Shown: piece by piece, positions 1 to 11,587 of the stretch
Numbering within the stretch: the stretch's first letter is position 1
Layout of the letters: every line of letters starts with the position of its first letter
NCBI GenBank assembly: GCA_002104935.1
Contig: MCGT01000005.1
Span: forward strand, 124,001 to 188,000
Direction: 5' to 3'
DNA: 64,000 nucleotides
Origin: Hesseltinella vesiculosa
Lineage: Eukaryota > Mucoromycota > Mucoromycetes > Mucorales > Cunninghamellaceae
The notes under the pieces: model-generated
What the model was told of the DNA's origin: nothing
Database searches by the model: none
What the model saw: only the letters and a program-made list of their open reading frames with translations
Program-made: the position numbers and the translations under genes

Positions 1-3000
1 AAAAACTGAAGAAGTCGGTCGACGAAGTGCCTTTGTCCAAGGCTATCAAAGATTTGGTTGGCGGCAAATCCACTCTGCAAAACGAAATCCTGGGTGACTT
101 GCAAAAGGAATTCAGCAACGCCGTGCCCGAAAAGGCCGAAGAAACACCATTGGACGAACTCGGTGCCTCATTGAACGGCAGCTTCTCTGGCTCGCTCGGC
201 AAGCACACCAGCACACTTGTGGCCAAGATGATCGGTGCCAAGATGCCTGGTGGCTTCACCCTGGCCAATGCCAAGTCCTACCTCGGAACCACCTATGGTT
301 TGGGTGCTGGCCGTATTGAAGGTGTCCTGTTGATGGGTCTGACCATGGAACCTGCTTCTCGTCTCGGTGCTGAATCCGAAGCCAAGGCCTGGTTGGATGC
401 CGTGACCCAAGCCTATGCCAAAAAGTCCGGTGTTTCCATCACTGCCGGTGGCTCGTCGGGTGGTGCCGCCGGTGCCGCCGGTGGTGCCGTTGCCATGATC
501 AACAGCGAAGAATTCGACGCCCTCAAGGCCAAGCAAGATAACCTGATCTACCAGCAATTGAACTTGTATGCCCACTATCTTCAAAAGGATCTCCGTGATG
601 GTCACAAGCTCTACGAACAAGAAAAGACCACCACTCTGAAGCTGCAACAAGAATTGGATCTGTGGCTCGCTGAGCACGGTGATTTCTATGCCGAAGGCAT
701 CGCGCCTGTCTTCTCGCCTTTGAAGGCTCGCCGTTACGACTCTTATTGGAACTGGGTGCGCCAAGATGCCTTGGAAATGTGGTATGCCATCATCTTTGGC
801 AAGCTCGCCATTGTCGATCGTGAAGTCACTGCCCAGTGTCTCCGTATCATGAACCGCTCGTACCCTCAACTTATCGACTACATGCGTTACAATGTCCAGA
901 ACTGTGCTGCCGACAAGGGTGAAACCTACCGTTTGGCCAAGGAACTTGGTCAGACTTTGATTGAAAACTGTGTGGATGTGCTCTGCGAAAGCCCTGTGTA
1001 CAAGGATGGTAAGGAAGAGAAAAAAAAAGTAGAGCGTGTTTTTTCTCATCCCCACTTTCTTTTTTTTTTTTTTTTTATCCTTCTTAGTCACCTTCCCCAC
1101 CGGTCCCAAAACCTCCATCACCGAAAAGGGCGACATTGAATATGATGAAGTGCCTCGTCCTGGCTGTCGCAAGCTCGCTGATTATGTCCAAGACATGGCT
1201 GCTGGCTCCAAGGTGACTGAATTCTCCAACCGCCTCAAGGTGCAACAAAACCTTGGCCGTCTGTACAAGATCATCCGCAACCAACACAAGATGAAGAAGT
1301 CGACCAAGCTTGAAATCCGTGAACTCTATGGCGACGTGTTGCGCGCCATGTCCATGTCCAACACCATTGTCAAGGAAAACCGTGGCCGTCAACGCCGCCT
1401 GTCCTCCACTGGTCGCTCAGCCGAGCGCAAGCGTGTGACCGAACGCTCCTCCAAGTCCGAAACCATTCCCTTCCTTCACTTGAAGCGCAAGAATGTCAAT
1501 GACCCCTCTGGCTGGGAATTCAGCAACCGCTTGACCTCGATGTACTTGGATGTCTTGAATGAAGTCGCCACTGATGGTATCACCTTCAGCGACAAATGCG
1601 TGCTTGTCACCGGTGCTGGCAAGGGTTCCATTGGTTCTGAAGTCCTCAAGGGTCTTGTGTCTGGTGGTGCCAAGGTCGTTGTGACCACCTCTCGTTTCAG
1701 CAAACCCGTCACCGAATACTTCCAAAACATCTACCAAACCTATGGTTCCCGTGGCTCTGAATTGGTGTTGGTGCCTTTCAACCAAGCTTCCAAGCAAGAC
1801 GTCGAAGCCCTGGTCAACTATATCTATGACCCCAAGGGCCTTGGCTGGGATCTCGACTACATCGTGCCTTTTGCTGCCATTCCCGAAAACGGTCGCCAAA
1901 TTGATGACATCGACTCCAAGTCTGAATTGGCTCATCGCATGATGCTGACCAACCTGATCCGCCTCCTTGGCGCTGTCAAGACCAGCAAGCAAGCCATTGG
2001 CTCCGACACCCGTCCTGCTCAAGTCATTTTGCCCTTGTCTCCCAACCATGGTACCTTTGGCTCTGATGGTCTCTACTCTGAATCCAAGATCTCCCTGGAA
2101 ACTCTGTTCAACCGCTGGTATTCTGAAGATTGGTCTAGCTACCTGTTGATCACTGGTGCTGTTATCGGGTATGCCCCCCCAGCATTTTTTAAAAGTCAGA
2201 TCACTCATCCCCAATTTTTTTTTTTTTTCTAGCTGGACCCGTGGTACTGGCTTGATGAGCCCCAACAACATCATTGCTGAAGGCGTCGAAGCTCTTGGCG
2301 TGCGCACCTTCTCAGCTTCTGAAATGTCCTTCAACATCCTGGGTCTCATGCATCCTTCCATTGTTGAATTGTGTCAAAACGAGCCTGTTTGGGCCGATCT
2401 GAACGGTGGCTTGCAATTCATTCCCAACTTGCAAGAAATGAACAACGCCAAGCGTCAAGAAGTCCGTGAAAGCTCTGAAATCCGCAAGGCTGTGGCTGCC
2501 GACAATGCCTTGGACTTCAAGATTGTCAACGGTGAAGAAGCTGAACGCAACTATAAGCCTCACAAGATCACCCCCCGTGCCAACATGAAGTTTGCCTTCC
2601 CTGAACTCAAGCCCTATGCTGCCCTCAAGCATCTTTCGCACCTCAAGGGTATGCTGGATCTTGAAAAGATCATTGTTGTCGCTGGTTTCGGTGAAGTCTC
2701 GCCCTGGGGTAACGCTCGTACCCGTTGGGAAATGGAAGCCAAGGGTGAATTCTCACTCGAAGGCTGCATTGAAATGGCCTGGATCATGGGCTACATCAAG
2801 CACTTCCAAGGCAAGCTCAAGAATGGCAATGCCTACTCTGGCTGGGTCGACACCAAGTCCAACGAACCTGTCGAAGACAAGGATATCAAGACCAAGTATG
2901 AAAAACAAATCTTGGAACACAGCGGTATCCGCTTTGTTGGTAAGAGTCTCGATCACTCTTCTGAGGAGTGCAGAAAACTCACTTTTTTTTTTTTTGCTTG

Positions 3001-5376
3001 GTTTTCCTAGATCCCACTGTCATGAACGGCTATGACCCCAACAAGAAGATGCTCATGCAAGAAATTGTTGTTGACCACGACATGGAACCTTTTGCCTGCT
3101 CCCAAGAAGAAGCCCAACACTTCAAGATGCAACAAGGTGACAAGGCCGATATTTACGAATCAGCTCCTGAAGAATGGGTGGTCGTGCTCAAGAAGGGTGC
3201 CACCCTGTACGTGCCCAAGGCTCTCCGCTTTGATCGCCTGGTCGCCGGCCAAATCCCCACCGGCTGGGACGCTGCTCGTTATGGCATCCCCAAGGACATC
3301 ATTGACCAGGTGGATCCTGTGACCCTGTTCAACTTGGTGTCGACGGTGGAAGCCTTCGTGTCTTGTGGTATCACCGATCCTTATGAATTCTACCAGTACG
3401 TCCATGTGTCTGAAATCGGTAACACCACCGGTTCCGGTGTGGGTGGTCAAATGGCTCAACGTGGTCTCTTCCGCGACCGCCTCCTCGACAAGCCCGTGCA
3501 AAAGGATATTCTCCAAGAATCCTTCATCAACACCATGCCTGCCTGGATCAACTTGTTGCTTCTGTCAGCCTCGGGCCCCATCCGCACCCCCGTCAATGCC
3601 TGTGCCACCTCAGCTGTGTCCGTCGAACTCGCTGTCGACAGCATTCTCACTGGCAAGGCCAAGATCATGATTGCCGGTGCCACCGAAGACATCACCGAAG
3701 AATCCAGCTACGAATTTGCCAACATGAAGGCCACCTCCAACGCTGTGGACGAATTGGAACACGGCCGCACGCCCTCGGAAATGTCTCGCCCTGCCACCAC
3801 CACCCGTAACGGCTTCATGGAAGCGCACGGTGCTGCCAACCACATCTTGATGACCGCCGCCACAGCTCTCGAGATCGGTGCTCCCATCTATGGTATCATT
3901 GCCTTGACCAACACCGCCACTGACAAGGAAGGCCGTTCCGTGCCTGCTCCTGGCGCTGGTATCCTGACCACTGCCCGTGAAGCTGCTGCCAAGCGCCCCT
4001 CACCCCTGCTCAACTTCAAGTACCGTGCTCGTCAACTCAAGGCCCGCCGTGCCCAAATCAAGGCTTGGGTCGAAACCGAATACGATGCCATGCGCGAAGA
4101 ATTGCAGGAACTCAAGGACGAAAGCCACTTTGCCGACGCTGCTGACGAGCAAGCCTGGATCCAAGACCGCTCTGTCTTCATCAACAAAGAAGCCAAGCGT
4201 CAGGAACGTGAAGCCTATGCCACCTGGTCCCACCAATTCTACCAATCCGACCCTTCGATTGCTCCTCTGCGTGGTGCCCTTGCTGTCTATGGCCTGACCA
4301 TCGACGACATCAACGTCGCCTCGTTCCATGGCACCTCCACCAAGGCTAACGACAAGAACGAATCGCGCGTGGTCAACTCCCAGCTCAAACATCTCGGCCG
4401 TACCAAGGGCAACGCCTTGCTTGCCATCACCCAGAAATACTTGACGGGCCACCCCAAGGGCCCTGCCGCTTCCTGGATGGCCAACGGTATGATCCAATGT
4501 CTGCTGTCTGGCATCGTACCCGGCAACCGCAACGCCGACAATGTCGACGAAGTGCTCAAGGAATTTGAATACATCGTGTACCCCTCGCGCTCAATCCAAA
4601 CCGACGGTCTCAAGGCCGGTTTGCTCAAGTCCTTTGGCTTTGGTCAAGCTGGTGGTGAAATCTTGGTGATCCATCCCGACTATGTGCTGGGTGCTCTTGA
4701 AGAGCATGACTACAACGCTTACAAGGCCCGCAACGCCCAGCGTTATGCCAAGTCCTACCGCTACCTGCATGACTCCATGACCGGTGTCAGCGACTTTATC
4801 CAAGTCAAGGATGCTCCACCTTACACCGACGACTTGGAGCACATTGTCTACCTCAACCCCAACGCTCGTGCCCAGTACTCCAAGGAAAAGAAGACCTGGG
4901 TCTTTGATGCCAAGAGCGCGGCTGCTGGCGAAGCCCTCCCCAACGATACCGATGCCACCAAGCAAGTCCTGCAGTCTCTGGCCGAACAGCAAGCCGGCAA
5001 GAAAGGTGTGGGTGTCGACGTCGAATTGACCTCTGCAATCCATATCGACAATGATACCTTTGTTCAACGCAACTTTACCCCTCAAGAAATCGCCTACTGC
5101 TCGTCACGCCCCGACCCCACTGCTAGCTTCACTGGCCGTTGGTCTGCCAAGGAAGCGGTCTTCAAGGCCATCTCCTCCTTTGGCGACATCCCCTCCCAAG
5201 GTGCTGCTGCCCCCTTGATCGACATTGAAATCACTGCCGACCAATCCACTGGTGCTCCTCAAGTCCAACTGTCTGGCAACGCCAAGCAACTTGCTCAACA
5301 AGCCGGCATCAACAACATCAACGTCTCCATCAGCCACAGCGGTGCTTACAGTGTCGCCGTTGCCTTGGCCCAATAG
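1..5376 (+). CDS. FAS2: Fatty acid synthase subunit alpha, 3' part (5' end outside window)
   Basis: Alpha chain of the cytosolic fungal type I fatty acid synthase, which condenses, reduces and carries growing acyl chains. The frame is open from base 1, so the gene starts upstream. Visible domains in order: the structural end of the acyl-carrier region, the ketoreductase (about 1500-2400), the ketoacyl synthase (about 3100-4700) with its active cysteine at 3601 in NACATS and histidines at 4327 (FHGTST) and 4450 (TGHPKG), and the terminal phosphopantetheinyl transferase (about 5000-5370) with GVGVDVE and WSAKEA. Three introns are predicted at 1009-1087, 2169-2232 and 2940-3010; joining across them restores the FAS2 frame each time, and each has a long T run before the acceptor. 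Codon use is strongly biased to C-ending codons, as expected for a highly expressed gene. The stop is TAG at 5374-5376. Confidence 0.97.
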
Positions 5377-5517
5377 ACTCCAACTTCTCCCTCTCATCTT
5401 TTTTTTTACCTCTCCTATTCATGTGTGTGTTTTCCATTTTTCGCTTTTTGATTTTATTTTTTTCATGTCATCTCTCTTTAAAAAAAATGTGTGTGTATCT
5501 CTTTTTGTCATAAAATG

Positions 5518-5523
5518 AATAAA
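5518..5523 (+). terminator. Putative polyadenylation signal of FAS2
   Basis: An AATAAA hexamer lies about 140 bases after the FAS2 stop in an AT-rich stretch. The position suits a cleavage signal, but the hexamer alone is weak evidence in such AT-rich DNA. Confidence 0.4.
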
Positions 5524-5916
5524 ATTAAAAATGTGTATAAATTTTAATCATCTGATACGCTGCCCATTGATGATCACTGCTACAAAAGTCATGCCTCGAT
5601 CCTTTTGCGCCTGTTGGCTAGCAAGCAGGTCCTTTTTTTATTCTTGATAAGGGGAACTTTTGTTGGAGGACTTCTTCTTTAGTGGTTGTTGTTGCCGTTA
5701 CCTTTTGCCTTTTCCACTCATTGGACGAGAGCTCCATGCCATTGCCTTGATAATTAAGTCCACACGTCTATCGCTCCCACTCGCAAGCCCAGTCCAACAA
5801 GGTCTTTGTTGATGGTACCAGCACGCTTTGTTGCTCCACAAGTGTTTTCGCCGCTGTATATGGAAAAAAAAATGAGGATATGCTCATCAAATTTGACGAG
5901 ACTCTTACTCGACAAG

Positions 5917-6360
5917 GTCAAAAGGCGTATCTTCCAAGATGATATCAAGGAGTTGAGCAGTGTTTCGGTAGTACGTGAGCTCGCTTTGGCCAGAAGGGGA
6001 GTTGAGAGACAAGTCAGACAGGCATCGTTTAACAACAATGCCCAAGAGGTCCAAGACTTGACGAGCTTCCACGTCCGTCGATGTTGAATCCAGGAGACGA
6101 GTTCTTTCTTTGGATATTTCGGAGCTTTTTCTTTCCACCTTGTCCAGCCTGCAACAAAACAAACATGAGGATCGCTTTGGCATCCCAGTGTCTCTGAATA
6201 TACCTCGATGATTCTGGTGTACATTTCTTTGGGGTTGGTCTTTAATCCTGGCAGCATGTTGACTTGCATATCATCCACCTTGGACCAAAGGTCGGCGTCT
6301 TGGAAATACGTTTTGAAGACCTTGGCCACCAGTGGATTGACACAGTCAACGATGCGTGAC
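5917..6360 (-). pseudogene. Relic of an unknown, probably lineage-expanded protein gene
   Basis: On the minus strand two open stretches can be joined across one intron-like gap (about 6152-6207, GTATAT donor, TTGCAG acceptor). The first contains VNPLVAKVFKTYFQDADLW and ends MYTRIIE; the second contains ARQVLDLLGIVVKRCLSD and TYYRNTAQLLDIILEDTPF, then stops. It has coding character (mixed amphipathic sequence, no low complexity). The sequence resembles hypothetical proteins I associate with multicopy families of Mucorales, but this is memory, not a search. No start codon or upstream exon could be fixed and the carboxy end looks cut off, so it is called a relic. A still functional multi-exon gene cannot be excluded. 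Confidence 0.35.
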
Positions 6361-6429
6361 AATGAGAGCCTGTAAAATGAAAATGATGTTCAGCAAGCTT
6401 GCCTGAGACCGAGGCAGCCCCCATTAATC

Positions 6430-6790
6430 TTATTGGCAACCCATTATTGATACCCAGGAACGCCAGAAAAAGACGTTGGTCCTATGGTAGGTTCTTTCTT
6501 GCTTCAGCAGATCTTTCAAGGAGATATTCCAGTGTAGCGACCGGGTTAAGCAATGGATGGTCCACCCTGCCAATATGGGCAACCTTTGGTTCCCTCGCGA
6601 GGACATGCACCCCTGGGGTCTTGTCTCCTTCTTTTTGCTACGCATATGTCTTTGAATAGTAAGTGCCCTATGTCGGAGCCCGGGCGCCAAAATGCCGCAA
6701 TGGATAAAAGTATCATGGTCTTGTCCTGTAGGCGAGATATATCCATCTCTTCATCGGCACCCCACTCCATAAGCAGCTAAAGAATCAGAG
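6430..6790 (-). pseudogene. Decayed tyrosine recombinase fragment
   Basis: The minus strand reads DKTMILLSIAAFWRPGSDIG and LLFKDI, the pattern around the catalytic arginine in tyrosine recombinases of fungal Crypton/DIRS-like elements. Near 6600 the frame shifts, and the similarity continues in another frame as EPKVAHIGRVDHPLLNPV, then LEYLLERSAEARKNLP, an in-frame TAG, and DQRLFLAFLGINNG. That order matches the middle of such recombinases. One frameshift and one nonsense codon mean it cannot encode an active enzyme as it stands. The distal catalytic region is not visible. The family assignment rests on motif recognition only. Confidence 0.5.
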
Positions 6791-6806
6791 CTATACAATA
6801 AATTTG

Positions 6807-7711
6807 TCATTTTGAAGCCCAGTTCTTGGGGATGGGTGTTCCAGCTTTGCGTGTGCGTACAAATTTTCTGAGCAGAGGTTGCTCTCCCATAAGCTTCGTC
6901 TTGGGGCGTAGAATCAGTAGGATTGAGGAAATCGTAGTAAGAGTGGTTGGAATGATATTGCGAGCGAGGTGGCGGAGCTGCTTAGTTTCATCGAGCGGCA
7001 CAGTCTCCGCTACAGAACAGTTGCAAGTGGCAAACACGCGCTTTCGATATACCGTGGCGTCAGTTGCTGTGACCGGCGTGGTGGATGTGATAGATGCGGG
7101 TTCGTCGGTGAAAAGCGAAGAAAATCGCTCAACCACCACAGGGGAGGCAACATATGTTGGGGAGGCAGTCTGAGGAAAGCTATCAGTAAGAGAGCCTCCT
7201 TTTTATCCAAATGTTACTTACCTGCTCATCGACAGCACTAACATTGGGTGCAGATGTGGTATGAGGATCGGATGAAGACTAAAGGCAACAAACAAAAAAA
7301 AATATGAGCAATGCATGTGGAAACGTTCGAGCTAACATACGTCAGTGTTTGTTGACTGGTTGATAGTAACGGCCCCGATCGAATTCCAAACATCAGAAAT
7401 CTAGCTTATACTAACATCTTCTAGATTGGCCTCAGTGTTCCCAGTCTAACCTGAAAGAATAATGAGGAAACATTCTACCTTTATACATGCACTTGCCATG
7501 AAGTTATTGATCAGATCTTGGATTTCCTTAGCGCGATGTGGATTTGCTTTCCCATTGCTTGCAAATCTTCGCTAATTAGAGATACAAGCTGTGGCAGATC
7601 AAGAGCATGATTTTCTTTATGATAAAGACCAATAAAAGTCTTCCTATCCCACGATCGTCCTTTTGTACGAGATAAATACGAGTGTGGAGATAGCAACATT
7701 GCGCTTTCCAC
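6807..7711 (-). other. Possible coding remnants upstream of the recombinase fragment
   Basis: Two minus-strand stretches have coding-like composition: about 6807-7139, with KLMGEQPLLRKFVRTRKAG near its end, and about 7511-7711, with RTKGRSWDRKTFIGLYHKEN followed by an amphipathic helix-like segment. They lie just upstream of the recombinase fragment on the same strand and could be its amino-terminal part, exons of the neighbouring relic, or chance. Several intron-like gaps separate them. I do not recognise a domain. Confidence 0.2.
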
Positions 7712-7769
7712 TGGCGTGGAGAAAGGAGCCCCCAGTCTGAAAAATTAGAATTTTTCAACATAAACATTG

Positions 7770-8896
7770 CCGCATTGCTGCTTGCACCTCGCTACTTTTT
7801 ATCTGGTCTCTCGCATTACCTGAATAGAGCGCTAGTACTGCTCTGCCGCTGATAAAGTGGGCCAACAGACAGGAAAACACTTCGTTCAGAAAAACGTAGG
7901 GAAAAGGGGAAGGATGGCGGCGATCAAAAAAAGAGACTTGCTTTTCACTTCATTGGCAAGAGAGGTGAAACCCGAAAACAATGAAGGGCAACCAAGGTGC
8001 AAGGCTCGTGATAATGAACCAACAAAATGACAACTTGAACACTGTGAATAGAGCGCTAGTAATGCTCAGTCAGGAAAACACCACGTTCACTCTTGCGTAT
8101 TTCTGGCAAAAGTTTTGGTGGTGCAGCAGCATGGTATACCTGGTATTACCGAGCTTTGTATGAACTGTAATAATGCTTCATCTTTTTTTTTTTTTTTTTC
8201 AAAAGCTTGCCAGTCAACTTGGAAAGACCAAAGTTCGCTCTACCATGGCAACAACGTGAATGAACAAACCCTCCTCCCCCCATTGTCACCCTTTGTGGTA
8301 TTCTGGCTAAAGCATCACCGTGGTATATCGAGCACGCTGTCTGGGAATGTCGCCACTGGGGGTCCTGTAACCAAGAAACTGTAGTCTGAAGATAAAGCCT
8401 TATCGAACGCACAACCATCACCAATTCAGCCCAGCTACATGTCTCCCAGCTCACCCCCCTCCCCCTCTCTCTCCAAATCACGTATATGTCACGATACCAT
8501 GGCCTACTTAAAATAAATTCAAACCAGCTTCCTTTTGAATTACTGTAAAAGAAGTAAATTCCAAAACGACTTGCCACCCACTCCTCCTGCGTGTTGAATC
8601 ATCGCCGCTCGGCTAAAAGATATTGCCCCCTGTGATCGACGTGATTTGCCAAAGCGAATCTTACACGGTGAAAGCCAGTCGTTTGGTAGCAAAAGAGAAA
8701 AAAGGATTGGAGGAGCAGAAATGGTTCCTGGTGCAGAGGGAAAACTGATGATGTCCGGCGGTAGGAAACGATCCTCTAAGATAGGGTTTATTTAACAAGG
8801 ACGGTGTATGGTACAGAAGATAAATTAGGAAAGGAAAAACAAAAACAATGAACAATGAACAATAAAAAAAAGGGGGGAATGCATGGATGGCCACTA
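7770..8896. other. Gene-free stretch
   Basis: Apart from the imperfect repeat, I see only short shadow frames, a T run at 8180-8200 and AT-rich sequence. The right end is the likely 3' untranslated region of MDV1. Confidence 0.5.
7821..8090. repeat. Imperfect direct repeat, about 224 bases apart
   Basis: A 23-base word starting TGAATAGAGCGCTAGTA occurs at 7821-7843 and again at 8045-8067 with one mismatch. A second related word, CAGGAAAACAC followed by CGTTCA, lies downstream in both copies (about 7870 and 8071), but the spacing differs because copy one has about 25 extra bases. This looks like a local duplication that has since diverged. No element boundaries or coding function could be assigned. 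Confidence 0.45.
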
Positions 8897-11242
8897 TCAT
8901 AGGGACCAAAGCTTGACGACATTGTCATGGCCGCCACTAGCAAGGACGTTGTTCTTGTATTGCAACGTCTGCACAGGAGCTGTATGGCCTTCTAATTTAC
9001 TATGGTGGAAAGAGGTTCGGTTGTAGAGCTAAAGAAAAAAAAAGTCAACGTCAGGGCATTCCATGACATTCCGGTCCGCGTCTCGGGCTTACATCGATAT
9101 TGTTGCTGTTGTCGCTGCAGATGATCTTGCCAGTATCAAAGCCGAGGCTATTGATTGGATGGTTAAAGTTCAACGTGTCAAATACAGATCCAGTGCGCAA
9201 ATCCCAGACCTAAAGACCGGCATGGGGAGGTCAGCCATGGATGGATGATCATTCAAATAACTTACGCGGATGGTCTTATCGACACTGCCGGTGACAAGGT
9301 GAATTTCATCGAATTGCAAGCAGGTGACAGCACCTTTATGGCCAGGAAGTGTACGATGGACTTGGCCGGTTCTTACTGGAAACGAAAAAAAGATTAGCAA
9401 ACCTATGATATCCCCCCTTTTTTTTTCTACTTACAATCCCACATGCGGATCTTGCCATCGACGGTGCCACTGGCCAAGGCAAAGTTCCAGAATTGCAGGT
9501 CACCAATATAGTTGGAGGCATGCTCGAACAGGTTGATTTTCAAGCTTTCCAGTGAGAAGTGATTGGTAGGGCTCGAGTGCTGGCTAGCCCACATCACGTC
9601 CATGGTCAACACACATGTCTGCGTCTCTAAATCCCAAAGTCGCATGGTTTTGTCGTTCGATCCCGATACCTAAAATAGCAATGATGTGAGAAAACAGGAG
9701 GGGCAGGATTGGTCTGTGGAAAATCAAAACAAGAGGTGCAGCTTACGAGATGGGTGGCATCGGCATGCATGGCGGTGACTTCGGCTTGATGGCCATCTAG
9801 CGTCGAGATACAGTAGTTGGGTGGAGGGGCGTCTTGGGCACGGACCACAGGTGACGACGACGGCGAGGCTTGGGCACTGGAGAAGTTGGAAAACGATTCC
9901 ATCGAGATAGGGGTGGGTGCTTGAGACAAGGCAGAGATATCCCATTGCTTGATCAGCCCATCATCGGAGCCAGTCAACAGTCGCATGTCGTCTAATTGTA
10001 AGCAGCGCACCACATTGGTATGGCCATCCAGCTGTCCAGAGCAAATGCCTCGACGAAGATCCCACACACGCACTGTGTGGTCCAAGGAGGATGACACCAG
10101 GGTGCCTTTTTTGTGAGAAAAGTCGACACACAAGATGCTTGCTTCATGGCCCGAGAGTGTCTAACAAAAATGGTGTGAGTTGCACGCTTTGTAGCATGGG
10201 GACCTACCTTGAAAGTCTCGCCAAAGCCATATTCATCGTCAGATTCTTCTTGGATAGATTCGGCAGGTTTGCTGCTGGAGGAAGCATCATCTTGGTCAGC
10301 CATGATCTTTTCGGTCAACTCTTCAACTATGGAAAATCATAAGATTCGTGTCACGGGTTCCTGTTTCCCTTTCACTCCACAGCTTACTTGACAATTGAGT
10401 TTGCTGGCCCTTTGTTTCCAGCTTGGCCCAGCGTTCTTCCAAGGATTTGCGCTTGTTGATAAGATCATCGATTTGCATGTCGATCTGGCGTATTTCATTG
10501 CTGATAGATGTCTATGAAAGGAAAGGTGAGTGTTCACGGTATTTATGAAAGTGAACACGTACCATGTGCATATTGATTTTGTCACTCTCGCGTATCTTCT
10601 TTTCGCGCTCTTCAATGATCCCTTTCAATGCGCCATCTGCGAAATAGAGAGGAATGGGAGTCAGTGCCCTCATTTACGTTGGAGGGGGAAAAAGGGAGGG
10701 GCGTTGTTACCAGCAGCTTTGCCCAAAGGAACAGCGTTCTTTTTCCTTCTGTTTCTTGATCGCTTGGGAGACGCATTGGTGGAGGGGTCGGTCAAGGATG
10801 GATAGGTGGTGGCAAAGCTTTGGAAGAGGGACAGGCCGGGTGCAGGTTCGGGAATGTCGGCGGACAAGAGCGTGGCACTGGAAGGCCAGGGTTGGGAGTC
10901 CCAGTGCAGAACCAAATCCGTAGCACAACTTGGCGATTTGGGCGAGGACTGGCCACCGGTGGAAGGTGACCGTTGGCGCTGTTGTTGCGCGAGTTGGATA
11001 GCCTTGACCATGGATTCGCTGCGATAAACTGGATGTGCGGCCAGAGGGCTGAACATCACAGTGGCGAGCGATTCCAAGTGGACAGCTGGGGCACTCCAGT
11101 TGGGTTGAAGCCATTCACGGGCGGTGGAGGCTAGCCCAATGGCAGTGTCTCTTGCGGATGACATGACTTCGCTGGATGATGGAAAGGGAGCAGCGGCTGT
11201 TGATGACCGTTTGTTGCCTGATTTGTTATCGTCTTTGGGCAT
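8897..11242 (-). CDS. MDV1: WD40 mitochondrial division protein (Mdv1/Caf4 type)
   Basis: Adaptor that links Fis1 on the outer mitochondrial membrane to the dynamin-like GTPase in mitochondrial fission. Nine exons can be spliced by eye into about 618 codons, with introns at 10637-10710, 10512-10562, 10327-10387, 10161-10207, 9670-9746, 9376-9434, 9210-9265 and 9029-9092. The order is a low-complexity amino-terminal region, a coiled coil (exons 2-3, [10 protein letters not shown] to RKSLEERW), an acidic linker, then WD40 repeats including [44 protein letters not shown] and [10 protein letters not shown] coiled coil followed by a WD40 propeller is the Mdv1/Caf4 layout. The start is the MPKDDNKS methionine; an upstream in-frame methionine at 11296 is less likely because it adds hydrophobic untranslated-like sequence. 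Caf4 and Mdv1 cannot be told apart here. Confidence 0.85.
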
Positions 11243-11587
11243 GGAGGATGGATCAGGGTAACGTGACAGAGATGATATAAAAAGGAAGCAGGTCAATCAA
11301 TGATGAGAAGAAAAAAAAAGGTGACGGATATCAAGGTTTAAAAATACAAATCAAGGATGGAGGGATGTTGTCAGGAAAGAGAGAAAAAAACCAGAAAGAG
11401 GTTTCTTTTTCACCAGATGGATTGGTAAAGGATCGAAGGGATGAAGGGAATGAAAAAAAAAAAGGTATGCTACAGCAGAAAGAGAAGAGAAGAAAAAAAA
11501 AAATAGCATGGCCAGCCATTTTTGTTTTGGCGCCGTGACAATTTTCTGCCGCTGAATCTCAATTTATTGAACAGAAGGAAAACAAAG
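11243..11587. other. Intergenic, AT-rich with A runs
   Basis: Upstream region of MDV1 and 3' region of the F-box gene. It holds A homopolymers at about 11310, 11455 and 11490. No reading frame or RNA gene is recognised. Confidence 0.5.

Noticed and set aside
168..1172. Long minus-strand frame opposite FAS2 (and similar ones at 1417-2361, 4000-4497, 4591-5085)
   Set aside because: They are mirror frames created by the strong C-ending codon bias of FAS2; the plus-strand frame matches fatty acid synthase domain by domain.
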